In this document: in pieces, positions 7,000 to 14,674 of the stretch
Layout: each line of letters starts with the position of its first letter
How positions within the stretch are numbered: position 1 is the first letter of the stretch
NCBI RefSeq assembly: GCF_009495355.1
Contig: NZ_VZAD01000082.1
Span: 1 to 32,572 of the forward strand
Direction: 5' to 3'
Source: Segatella copri
Lineage (GTDB): Bacteria; Bacteroidota; Bacteroidia; Bacteroidales; Bacteroidaceae
Length of the DNA: 32,572 bases
Made by a program: the position numbers and the translations under genes
The notes under the pieces: generated by a model
What the model saw: only the letters and a program-made list of their open reading frames with translations
Databases searched by the model: none
What the model was told of the DNA's origin: nothing

Positions 7000-7401
7000 A
7001 TGAGAAAAATTACAGAAATCATCATTCATTGCAGTGCAACAACAGAGGGCAAGGACTTCACCGTTGAAGATATCGACCGCTGGCATCGCCAGCGAGGCTT
7101 CAACGGCATCGGCTATCACTTCGTGATATATCGTGACGGCAGCATACACGCAGGCAGGTCGAAGCGCCAGATTGGCGCACACTGCAAAGGTCACAATACG
7201 ATCAGTCTCGGCATCTGCTATATCGGTGGTCTGTCGACCGACGGCAAGCCCAAGGACACTCGGACGGCAGCACAAAAAGCCTCGCTTCGTGCGCTCGTAG
7301 AACAGCTGCAGGAAGAGTTCCCTCTCGCCACCGTTCACGGCCACAACGAGTTCGCCGCCAAAGCCTGTCCCTGCTTCGACGTACAAAAGGAATTCGGTTG
7401 A
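7000..7401 (+). CDS. N-acetylmuramoyl-L-alanine amidase (T7 lysozyme type)
   Basis: 133 residues, essentially one Amidase_2/PGRP domain. It cleaves the amide bond between MurNAc and L-alanine in peptidoglycan. Zinc ligands by analogy with T7 lysozyme are H10 (IIIHCSAT), H115 (HGHNEF) and C123 (KACPCFD). The catalytic helpers Y39 (GYHF) and K121 are present, so it should be active. There is no signal peptide, so as a lysin it would need a holin or another export route, or act during lysis. It follows the spanin-like lipoprotein by 192 bases of repeat-rich DNA. Amidases of this type are typical members of Bacteroidales islands with BT4734/DUF3987 proteins. Confidence 0.9.
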   Translation: MRKITEIIIHCSATTEGKDFTVEDIDRWHRQRGFNGIGYHFVIYRDGSIHAGRSKRQIGAHCKGHNTISLGICYIGGLSTDGKPKDTRTAAQKASLRALVEQLQEEFPLATVHGHNEFAAKACPCFDVQKEFG

Positions 7402-7493
7402 AAACGTTAGTTTCGTGTATCAGTCTTCACATGCAACTAATCGCTATTTTATCCCGAATTGGGGTAAGATCGGCTCAACTATCACAAGTCCCA

Positions 7494-8177
7494 TCAGAAC
7501 AGCTGCGTCTTGATGCCTAACGACAAGCCGAAGACATCCCAGAAACCGGCAGAACCATTGCGATAGAAACGCATGAAATAAATATCGTTGGTGCTCAGCT
7601 CGTAGAAGAAGGTGACACTCTTCACAAACTTGCGGCGGTTCTCGGGCACATCCACCGTGAAACGCTCTCCCACAAAGATGTTGGGGCGGATGCGTGTGGA
7701 GAAAGGATAATAGCCACTGCCATACTTTGACGGCTGCTTCGTCCAGAAATCTGAGCCAAAGACGGTGTTGAAATACAAGCCACACTCCAAAGGCTCGAAG
7801 GCCCAGCCATGACCCAACATCACCGACCAGGGTATATAATTCTGCTTCAGGGTCATCGTCATCTTGGCATTGTTGGAGTCATATTTCGGTATGTAACCGA
7901 AGAGCAACTGCGTCTCCCACTGGCGATGCTTGCCATAATCCCAGCCCACTCCGAAGGAGAACAGTCCCATGTTGCCACAAGTCTGCAGGACGGTTTGCGT
8001 AGGGATGAGTGCCCCCCAGTAGCGGCGATAACGGTGAATGCGGTTGTCATAGCGACTATGTTTCACCATCGTGTCGCGAGCAGCCAACGTTGTATCTGCC
8101 ACGGCGTTCTGTTGCGCCTGAACACATGCCGGCATCAGAAACAAAAGAAGAAATATCCTAAAAATCAATAATCTCAT
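7494..8177 (-). CDS. Outer-membrane beta-barrel protein, family not recognised
   Basis: 227 residues from the ATG at 8177; upstream in-frame starts would lie deep in the neighbouring gene. The N-terminus (MRLLIFRIFLLLFLMPA, then CVQAQQ) is a signal peptide with probable cleavage near residue 21. The rest alternates strands rich in Gly and aromatic residues (GLFSFGVGWDYG, CGLYFNTVFGSDFW, FWDVFGLSLGIKTQLF) and ends in Phe, as outer-membrane barrels usually do. It overlaps the 3' end of the metallophosphoesterase gene by 20 bases, so the two are cotranscribed. It is convergent with the amidase. Function unknown. Confidence 0.75.
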   Translation of the reverse strand: MRLLIFRIFLLLFLMPACVQAQQNAVADTTLAARDTMVKHSRYDNRIHRYRRYWGALIPTQTVLQTCGNMGLFSFGVGWDYGKHRQWETQLLFGYIPKYDSNNAKMTMTLKQNYIPWSVMLGHGWAFEPLECGLYFNTVFGSDFWTKQPSKYGSGYYPFSTRIRPNIFVGERFTVDVPENRRKFVKSVTFFYELSTNDIYFMRFYRNGSAGFWDVFGLSLGIKTQLF

Positions 8178-8979
8178 AGCTGTAATCGTCGGGAGTAATG
8201 GTAAATATATAATACTTTCGCTCCTTGGCACTCGCTGTCATATAGAAGATAGTACCGTCTTCATAGAGGTCCTGTATGCGAATGTGATGGCCATGACCGT
8301 CGAGACAGAACATCAGCTGGGGCAGCTTGTGGATGTAATCATTGAAGGGTTCTGCCACGTTATTGTTGAACTGCTCGGTGAAAGGAGGGGCATGCATACA
8401 AACGACTGAGCGGTCGAACTCATCTGCCCGATTGGTCCATTCGGCCTTGATAAAGTCGAAATTGGGAACAGGTTGCGAATAATCGTACTCGATGGCGTTG
8501 GTATTGAGGCACACAAACTTCACTCTGCCTGCGATAAAAGCAAAGTCGGGATGGCCAAAAGTCACCCGGTAAGCCTTTGTCCCTGTACCGAGACAGTCAT
8601 GATTGCCCAAGAGTGCCACAAAGGGTTTGTTGAGTTTCTTGAGCCGGTCGCGAGTCCAGAGAAATTCCTGTGTGCCACCAAAGTCGGTCATGTCGCCACC
8701 ATGAATCACAAAGTCGATATCTGCCCTGCGGTTGATGTCGCTCACCTCGTCACTCAGGTCATTGAGCCACTGGTGTGAGTCGCTGATAAAGGCGAACCGA
8801 AAGGTGGCTTTGTCCTTCGTCGCCTCCTCTATCTTCACTATCTGCTTGGCGTTGACATGCTTCTCTCCCTTGATATTCACATCATAGGGATGCACGTCGA
8901 ACACCTTGTCACAACTGACGAGCGACAGCCCCAACAGGCCAACCATCGCCCAGATAAATCTCATCTTTCTTTTTTTCAT
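8158..8979 (-). CDS. Metallophosphoesterase lipoprotein
   Basis: 273 residues. A signal with lipobox SLVSC places lipidated Cys23 on an envelope membrane. The calcineurin-type metal site is complete: SDSH (D67, H69), GGDMTDFG (D96), GNHD (N127, H128), then MHAPP and a DGHGHH segment near the end. It probably hydrolyses a phosphoester in the periplasm or at the surface; the substrate is unknown. A TACCTTTG -7 element lies only 8 bases before the ATG at 8979, so the downstream in-frame ATG at 8964 (MRFIW), preceded by AAAGAAAG, may be the true start; both keep the signal. It forms an operon with the barrel protein downstream. Confidence 0.85.
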   Translation of the reverse strand: MKKRKMRFIWAMVGLLGLSLVSCDKVFDVHPYDVNIKGEKHVNAKQIVKIEEATKDKATFRFAFISDSHQWLNDLSDEVSDINRRADIDFVIHGGDMTDFGGTQEFLWTRDRLKKLNKPFVALLGNHDCLGTGTKAYRVTFGHPDFAFIAGRVKFVCLNTNAIEYDYSQPVPNFDFIKAEWTNRADEFDRSVVCMHAPPFTEQFNNNVAEPFNDYIHKLPQLMFCLDGHGHHIRIQDLYEDGTIFYMTASAKERKYYIFTITPDDYSYEIIDF

Positions 8980-8986
8980 ACGGCTG

Positions 8987-8994
8987 CAAAGGTA
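8987..8994 (-). promoter_or_regulatory. -7 element for the metallophosphoesterase gene
   Basis: On the minus strand TACCTTTG fits the TAnnTTTG consensus. It is so close to the first ATG (8979) that the transcript would have almost no leader. This favours the second in-frame ATG or leaderless translation. No good -33 match was seen. Confidence 0.5.
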
Positions 8995-9188
8995 ATCAAA
9001 AAACCTGAATTACGAAATAGTTTTGCATTCGAAAAGAAATCAAAGAGTACATATATTCCTTATTTCGTGACATTTAGAACAGTCGTTCACCAGATTCAGA
9101 CCCCTTAAAAAATGATAAGCCCTGAGAGAGAGAAACGGACTCTTGCGAAACTTGAGCAAACAGTATGTTCGCTGGGCGCCTCAGGAAG

Positions 9189-12100
9189 CTATCCCTCCCA
9201 AATCTCATAAGAGAACGGAAAGGCAAGGGCATCCGCCTGCACCTGAGAAGCATCCGCCTGCACATGAGAAGCATCCGCCTGCACATGAGAAGCATCCGCA
9301 TTCCATACTGCCGAGGCGCAGCCCCCCTTCACAAAATGAACCCGGGCAGAGAGCGCCTTACGGAACACACGATAACTCTTGAGACAACGGTCGGCATCGG
9401 CTTGCTGGATGAAGAAAACATATCTGTTGAGAGGATGGGCAGCCATGACGGAAGCGATGCGTGTAGCCAACTTCTCGGCTGACTGGGGACCGATTTTCGC
9501 AAAGATGTACGAGAAATGGAAGAAGATGGCCGTAGGAACGCTGGACAAAGCATTCCAATCATCGTCATTCAACTCCTCAAAATGGCTCAGCTTGTGATAA
9601 ACCACGCGGTCGGCGTAAGCGGCATGAAGCATCCGCTCGCCCATCTGATGCATGCTCTCCGAGATGTCGACTGCCTCGTACTCCAAACATCCTATCTTGT
9701 CGCCAAAAACCTGCATGAAAGCCAGGGCATTGGTGGCTGGTCCGCAACCCAGATGCACCGAGATGGTGCGCAGGGAGGTGGAGGAGAGCCTCTCCTCCAC
9801 CCACTCCCGAACCGAGCCGTACATCAGCTTGGCGCAGGCATAGTGGGCAGGCATCATGTTGTGACAGTAAACGAGCACCTGATCGGCGGGCGTGAAGGTG
9901 CGCATCCGGTTTCTGCCCGAGGTGTCCTTGAGATCGGTCTGAATGATTTTGGATTGCACGAAATGGCTCCTGCCATAGTCGATGAGCGCCTGGTTGGTGG
10001 CAAACTCGTTGCCCAGAACATACTGGGGCCAACGGGTCATCGCATCGCCCTTGACGGACTCTTCGACGACCGTACGAAACGTACGGTCAAAGGTTTCATC
10101 AGATGATAATTCCTTGAGCGAACCGACAGAACCAGCCGAATCGAGCGACCCAGCAGAGTCGAGCGCCCCTGCTGCCCCAACGACAAAGTTTCCGCTCACA
10201 TAGTCGCTGGGCGAGATGTCGAAATAGCTCTGCCTGTTACGGGCAAACTCCATGAGCTTGAAGAAGATGACGTTCTCGCGCAGGAGTCTGGCGTTGCCGA
10301 TCATGATGAGATGTTTCATGGCACGGGTCATCGCCACGTTGAGCTTGCGGTCGATGATTTCGCCCGACGCACGGTCCACATACTGGTTGCCGGTGAGGAA
10401 TGCCAACTGATAGTATTTCCTGATGGTGAAGCCGTAGATGATGTTCTCGCACTGGCTTCCCTGATAGCGCTCCACGGTGTCGATCATGATGTCGTGGAGC
10501 GGTTCGATGTGGTAGCTGTCTATCTCGTTGCGTATGGTGGAGATCTGATTGCGATAAGGCACGATGATGCCCACCGTGCGGTCTTTGTCGAAGCCCTCTG
10601 GATCCATGAGGTAGATGCGATGCACCGTGGCAGCGATCATCCTGGCCTCGATGAGATTCACCTTGTCGGAGGTCTCCTGCTGCCACGGGTCGAGTCCTGT
10701 CTGTCGTGGCTCGGGATAGGTGACGAAGGCGATGCGGCGGGTGGTGAGCAATGCCTCCAGCCCGTCGTGGCTCTCAGAGGTGAGCGGCGTGGGCTCCTCC
10801 TGATAAGGCAGGGGCACGGGGATAAGCTTGTTCTGATAGAAGGCATAGTTGGGGAAGATGGCTATCTCGCGGTGCATACGTCCCTGGCGGGTGAGCATGT
10901 AGCTGTACTCATTGTTGACACCCTCGGAGCGATAAGCCTTGATGAGGCGCTCGAAGAGCGAGAGCCGGCAGTCGGTGAGGTGGATGGCCCGCAGGTTGGG
11001 TTCCTGCACCATGGATTCCGACTCCTGTTGCTGCACGACGGCTGGCAACTGTTTCTCGTCGCCTATGAGCACAAACTTGGCGATGGCGTGCTCGCCCGTG
11101 CGTGCATTCTTCGCCGAGAGCAGACCTACGATCTGTGGCTCGAGTATCTGGGATGCCTCGTCGACAATAGCCAGGTCGAAATGCTTGATCGACAGGAGGG
11201 CTATCTGACTGTTGAAGGCTGTGGTGGTGCCGCAGAACACACGGCAACGCTCTATCATCTGCCTGATCTCACGGCCGTCGCGGCACGCCTCTGACCGCTT
11301 GCCGAGCAGGTGGGAGCGGTAAGCCTCATGACAGCCCAGCTCGCTGCCCAAGCGCATGAAATCGATGCCCTCGCCTACCAATTTGCTGCACATCTCGTCC
11401 ACAGCCCTGTTGGTGAACGAGAGCAGCAGTACCGACGTGCCTTCCTCCATGAGCTGTTCCTTCAGCACGTTGACCATGCCGAAGGAGGTCTTACCCGTGC
11501 CGGGAGGTCCGATGATGAGGAAGAGGTCCCGGGCCTGCTTCACGCGCAGCACCAGGTCGTTGAACTCCGTGTTGCCCTGGCTGGCGTAGTCGCCCTGGAG
11601 TGTGAGCGTGGTGTCGACCCTCGGCTTGCGCTGCAACAGGAGCAAGTCCTTGCGTTCCTGACGGGCTTCGAGGAAGAGTTGAAGACCCTGATAAAGAGCA
11701 CGGTACGACGATTCCATAAAGTCATGCTCTATCGCCCACACCTCGCCATCGAACACCTCGCGCTGGGTCTGCGGATTGCGGAGCGACACCTCTACCCTCG
11801 TCTCGTGAATGTCGACGATCGACCCACGGAACACATAGTGGCGCGTGGCGTTGGGCTCGCCCTCAAGGGTGGGATTGTAGGCATAGAAGAAGACGATATC
11901 GCCCTTGCGGAAGTTGGACACGTCCTTGTCCTGTCCGTCGGCGAAGGCGAACTCCACCCGCTCGATGGGCATTCCCTTGACCTGTCGGAGGGGCATCATG
12001 CGCAGGTCGCAATAGATGTTGCCGGCGTTGCGTCGCTCGTCGAGTGTGGAGTTCCATACCGAGGCGAATCCCGACTCCTCCTTGGTTCGGTTGCCCACCT

Positions 12101-14261
12101 TGGAGAGCATCTGCTCGTTCTCCACAAAGGTGAGGAAGCGGTAGTAATAGTCTTTCTCCAAGGGTGTGGCCGTGCGCACCCAGTCGAGCAGCGCCTGCAG
12201 CTGTGGCCGCTTGTAGCGTTCCCACAACGTTCCGCTCTCGCCCGGACATACGAGCTCGGGGGTGAGCGACTCGAGGATGCGGAATCCGCCACGCGTGAGG
12301 AGCAGTTCGAGCCAGGCCACCTGGTTGCGCAACCTGAGCGCCTTGAAGAGCAGGTCGGGCGCCGAGGCGATGTCGAGCAGGCTGTTGGCGTACTTCGAGT
12401 AGAGCATGTAGGAATGGAAGTCCTTGTAGGCCACGCCGTAGTTGTATCTGAAGATGGCACGATAGAGCAGCGCCTGCACATAGTGGTCGGGGCGAATGCG
12501 GGGTGTCTCGGGGCTCGACTTATAGGACGCCTTGCCCGATTTCTGCTCCACCATGAGCGTGAGGTCTTTCTGAATGAAGTCCATACGGGCCTGCAGTCCG
12601 AGTGTGGGCGAGAAGAAGGAAGGCTCCAGGATGGTGTTCTTGCCGTCGCGCCTGAAGGCTACCGACGAGGCCTCGGCCAGGGCTCCCTGCACGGCACGGC
12701 GAATGTGCTGGCGCTGCAGTTCGGCATCGGCACGGAAATGGTCTGAGAGGGGCGTCACGGCGAGGCTCACGGCATTGCGGGCGCAGAAGTCGGCCATGCT
12801 CTTCTCGTAGGGGCGGTCTACGTGGTAAACCTCCTCGTCGAGCAGCTGTCCGGCAAAGTTACCCAGCATGATGGCCTCGTTACTGAAGGCGGGCGCCAGC
12901 TTCCTGAGCATGTAGGCGTAGGGGGTGGCGGTCTCCTGCTCGGAGAAGCATCCTGCCAGTGAGGTGACGTCTATCAGATAGTCGGGGTTGTAGATGATGA
13001 TGGCGGGATAGATGATGCCAGCCTCCTCGCGGGGCAGGATGAGGTTGAGCTGTTCACCCTTGAGCAGGATGTCGGCCAGATAGGCTCGGTCGCCCAGCGC
13101 ATACGGGTTGTCGGCCTTGCGATAGTAGATGCGGCACGACTCGCCCGTCTCGCTGTCGGTGGCTGTGATGAGGGTGTCGTCCCAGGTGTCGATGATGACC
13201 CGCATCTCGCTGCCCTTGCGGTAGAGCGGACGGTAATAGGAAGCCACGACATAGGGGAAACGATGGTCGAGACTGGCGGGCACGGGAATGTCGTAAACGA
13301 GAGCGATAAACTTGCACAGGGCGGCTGTGTCGTGGGCGACAGACTGACGCAGTTCTTCATCGGTGAGTACGGCTTCGGGGGCATCCTGAGCCCGTCGGGG
13401 CGCATTCTGAAGACGGCGCAAGCGGATGCGGAAGGCGTTGACCGAAGCCGAGAGAGAGGCGTCGCGCATCTTGTCGCGGTTCTCGGTGAGCAGATAGTCC
13501 ACCATGGCGAAGAAGCCGGCAAACTTGGTCTTCGACTGCTGCAACTTTCCCTCCACGGCCTGATGGAAAACCTCGCTGAGCAGACGGTAGCGCAGACGGA
13601 TGTCAATGTCGGCGGGTATCTGGTCGACCTGTTCGAAGAGGTCGGTCGCCACACTCTCCACGTGCAGCCCTGCCAGCCCCTCGCCTGCCGTCTGCACATC
13701 GTAGGCCTCTATCCTGAGTCGTCGGGGAATGTCGCGCATCTGCTCGGCCGTAAAAATCTGTGCGCCCTGACTTCTGCGGCTGAGGGTTGCGCCCAAGTGG
13801 CGGTTGTCGCACACGGAGAGCCACTTCCCTACACTCTCCGAGAGGCCCGAGGCGTCGATCTCTGCATCCCGGCTGAACACGACCACCACTCCCACTTCGA
13901 GGCGCTCACATCCGAGATATTTGCGCAGTCCTGCGGCAGTTCGGCTTCGGTTGAGCCGTGCCTGTGCGAAGGGACTTTTGCCATAGGCTCCACCTGCTAT
14001 CGTCCTGCCGTCGCTGGTCCAGGGGCCGTTCTCGCCTGCCACGATGCTGCCGCCCCAGTTCTTGAACTCTATCACCAATGCCGCCTGCGGTGTGAAGAGC
14101 AGCGCATCGAGCTCCACGCCCTCGATGTTGTAGTTGCCCACGAGCACGTACTCCCCACCCGTCTGCGCCTCCAACTCGCCCAGGATTCGGCAAAGTGCAT
14201 CAAACTGCCTGATCTCGGCCGCATGCTCATACTCAGAAATCTTGTATATTCTCACCCCCAT
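9189..14261 (-). CDS. NERD - PD-(D/E)XK nuclease - SF1 helicase - methyltransferase-like fusion
   Basis: 1690 residues. Domain order: a NERD nuclease-related domain (about 10-140; D52, then E65 and K67 in VIEFKNW); a Dna2/RecB-like PD-(D/E)XK nuclease (about 480-660; D561, then E572-x-K574 in VEQKSGK); and an SF1 Upf1/Dna2-type helicase (about 890-1330) with Walker A GPPGTGKT (918-925), DEAS (1034-1037), GDEKQLP (1067-1073) and motif VI NVAMTRAMK (1308-1316). A Ser/Ala/Gly linker (about 1362-1389) leads to a C-terminal domain with a class I methyltransferase motif I, VHLGCGPAT (1502-1510), and an acidic motif II, VDIS. Near the end, 7-residue DASHVQA repeats occur (1656-1677). All catalytic motifs look intact. 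It probably cuts and unwinds DNA or RNA; such multi-domain helicase-nucleases occur in repair and anti-phage defence. The gene stands alone with its own promoter and is GC-rich. The methyltransferase call is the weakest. Confidence 0.88.
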   Translation of the reverse strand: MGVRIYKISEYEHAAEIRQFDALCRILGELEAQTGGEYVLVGNYNIEGVELDALLFTPQAALVIEFKNWGGSIVAGENGPWTSDGRTIAGGAYGKSPFAQARLNRSRTAAGLRKYLGCERLEVGVVVVFSRDAEIDASGLSESVGKWLSVCDNRHLGATLSRRSQGAQIFTAEQMRDIPRRLRIEAYDVQTAGEGLAGLHVESVATDLFEQVDQIPADIDIRLRYRLLSEVFHQAVEGKLQQSKTKFAGFFAMVDYLLTENRDKMRDASLSASVNAFRIRLRRLQNAPRRAQDAPEAVLTDEELRQSVAHDTAALCKFIALVYDIPVPASLDHRFPYVVASYYRPLYRKGSEMRVIIDTWDDTLITATDSETGESCRIYYRKADNPYALGDRAYLADILLKGEQLNLILPREEAGIIYPAIIIYNPDYLIDVTSLAGCFSEQETATPYAYMLRKLAPAFSNEAIMLGNFAGQLLDEEVYHVDRPYEKSMADFCARNAVSLAVTPLSDHFRADAELQRQHIRRAVQGALAEASSVAFRRDGKNTILEPSFFSPTLGLQARMDFIQKDLTLMVEQKSGKASYKSSPETPRIRPDHYVQALLYRAIFRYNYGVAYKDFHSYMLYSKYANSLLDIASAPDLLFKALRLRNQVAWLELLLTRGGFRILESLTPELVCPGESGTLWERYKRPQLQALLDWVRTATPLEKDYYYRFLTFVENEQMLSKVGNRTKEESGFASVWNSTLDERRNAGNIYCDLRMMPLRQVKGMPIERVEFAFADGQDKDVSNFRKGDIVFFYAYNPTLEGEPNATRHYVFRGSIVDIHETRVEVSLRNPQTQREVFDGEVWAIEHDFMESSYRALYQGLQLFLEARQERKDLLLLQRKPRVDTTLTLQGDYASQGNTEFNDLVLRVKQARDLFLIIGPPGTGKTSFGMVNVLKEQLMEEGTSVLLLSFTNRAVDEMCSKLVGEGIDFMRLGSELGCHEAYRSHLLGKRSEACRDGREIRQMIERCRVFCGTTTAFNSQIALLSIKHFDLAIVDEASQILEPQIVGLLSAKNARTGEHAIAKFVLIGDEKQLPAVVQQQESESMVQEPNLRAIHLTDCRLSLFERLIKAYRSEGVNNEYSYMLTRQGRMHREIAIFPNYAFYQNKLIPVPLPYQEEPTPLTSESHDGLEALLTTRRIAFVTYPEPRQTGLDPWQQETSDKVNLIEARMIAATVHRIYLMDPEGFDKDRTVGIIVPYRNQISTIRNEIDSYHIEPLHDIMIDTVERYQGSQCENIIYGFTIRKYYQLAFLTGNQYVDRASGEIIDRKLNVAMTRAMKHLIMIGNARLLRENVIFFKLMEFARNRQSYFDISPSDYVSGNFVVGAAGALDSAGSLDSAGSVGSLKELSSDETFDRTFRTVVEESVKGDAMTRWPQYVLGNEFATNQALIDYGRSHFVQSKIIQTDLKDTSGRNRMRTFTPADQVLVYCHNMMPAHYACAKLMYGSVREWVEERLSSTSLRTISVHLGCGPATNALAFMQVFGDKIGCLEYEAVDISESMHQMGERMLHAAYADRVVYHKLSHFEELNDDDWNALSSVPTAIFFHFSYIFAKIGPQSAEKLATRIASVMAAHPLNRYVFFIQQADADRCLKSYRVFRKALSARVHFVKGGCASAVWNADASHVQADASHVQADASQVQADALAFPFSYEIWEG
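9229..9300 (-). repeat. 21-bp in-frame minisatellite in the helicase-nuclease gene
   Basis: Three full 21-bp units at 9229-9249, 9250-9270 and 9271-9291, each starting GCATCCGCCTGCAC, plus a partial fourth to 9300. On the coding strand they give the 7-residue unit DASHVQA (one copy DASQVQA). The multiple of three keeps the frame, so copy number can vary by slippage without destroying the protein. Confidence 0.9.
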
Positions 14262-14283
14262 GTGTCGTTTTTTATTTTGCTCA

Positions 14284-14315
14284 CAAAATTACAAATTATT
14301 TTCGATACCACCAAA
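14284..14315 (-). promoter_or_regulatory. Promoter for the NERD-helicase gene
   Basis: On the minus strand, TTTG (14315-14312), 20 bases, then TAATTTTG (14291-14284), matching TAnnTTTG. It ends 22 bases before the ATG at 14261, implying a leader of about 18 bases and independent transcription. Confidence 0.6.
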
Positions 14316-14352
14316 TTTTTGCCTGCGTCAACAGGCGAAAATGGACAGAAGC

Positions 14353-14537
14353 GCTGACACTGACACTGACAGTCCAAAATTCCGTAACTCCCCCCTTGAG
14401 GGAAAAGGGTGAAAGAGAAAGTTTATATTTATAAATTTATAAATATAAAAATATATTATTAACATTTCTTTACTTTTCCGTCCTCATTTCATCAAAGACA
14501 GGGTGCGGAAAATCGGACTGTCAGTGTCAGTGTCAGC
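14353..14537. repeat. 23-bp inverted repeat enclosing a 28-bp palindrome
   Basis: GCTGACACTGACACTGACAG plus TCC at 14353-14375 is exactly inverted at 14515-14537, 139 bases apart. The arm contains a 6-bp TGACAC repeat. Between them lies a perfect 28-bp A/T palindrome (14422-14449). The 413-base gap 14262-14674 holds no gene; it contains the promoter for the helicase, this structure, an 11-bp stem (AAACTTAGTTT, 14557-14567 with 14579-14589) and the terminator at 14618-14652. The arms could mark a decayed small mobile element. Confidence 0.8.
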
Positions 14538-14617
14538 AGAGGGATGGGTTGGAAGAAAACTTAGTTTTCATACACGCGAAACTAAGTTTAAGTAAGGCAA
14601 AACTTATGTGATGGTAA

Positions 14618-14652
14618 AACTACTGAGGGTACGAAACGTACCGTCAGTAGTT
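14618..14652 (-). terminator. Terminator of the envelope operon
   Basis: AACTACTGA pairs with TCAGTAGTT, then one mismatch, then GGTAC pairs with GTACC around a 5-base loop. Read on the minus strand the stem is followed by TTTTACC. It lies 22 bases past the stop of the four-barrel protein, as expected of the operon's terminator. The T tract is short, so efficiency is uncertain. Confidence 0.6.
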
Positions 14653-14674
14653 GCGCACCCTCGAAAAAAAGTCA

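Noticed and set aside
7402..7493. Hairpin TATCCC-GAATT-GGGGTA as a terminator between the amidase and barrel genes
   Set aside because: The stem is only 6 bp with a G-T pair, and no T tract follows on either strand.
9229..9300. Direct repeats considered as a CRISPR array
   Set aside because: Units are contiguous 21-mers without spacers and lie in frame inside a gene. The three repeats at 19121-19192 have only 4-5 base gaps, also not spacers.
10311..14357. Long open frames on the plus strand (10311-11294, 11310-12746, 13263-14357)
   Set aside because: They lie opposite the GC-rich helicase-nuclease gene, whose frame has all the conserved motifs. Their translations show no domain and are rich in His/Val/Glu as expected from reading a GC-rich gene backwards.
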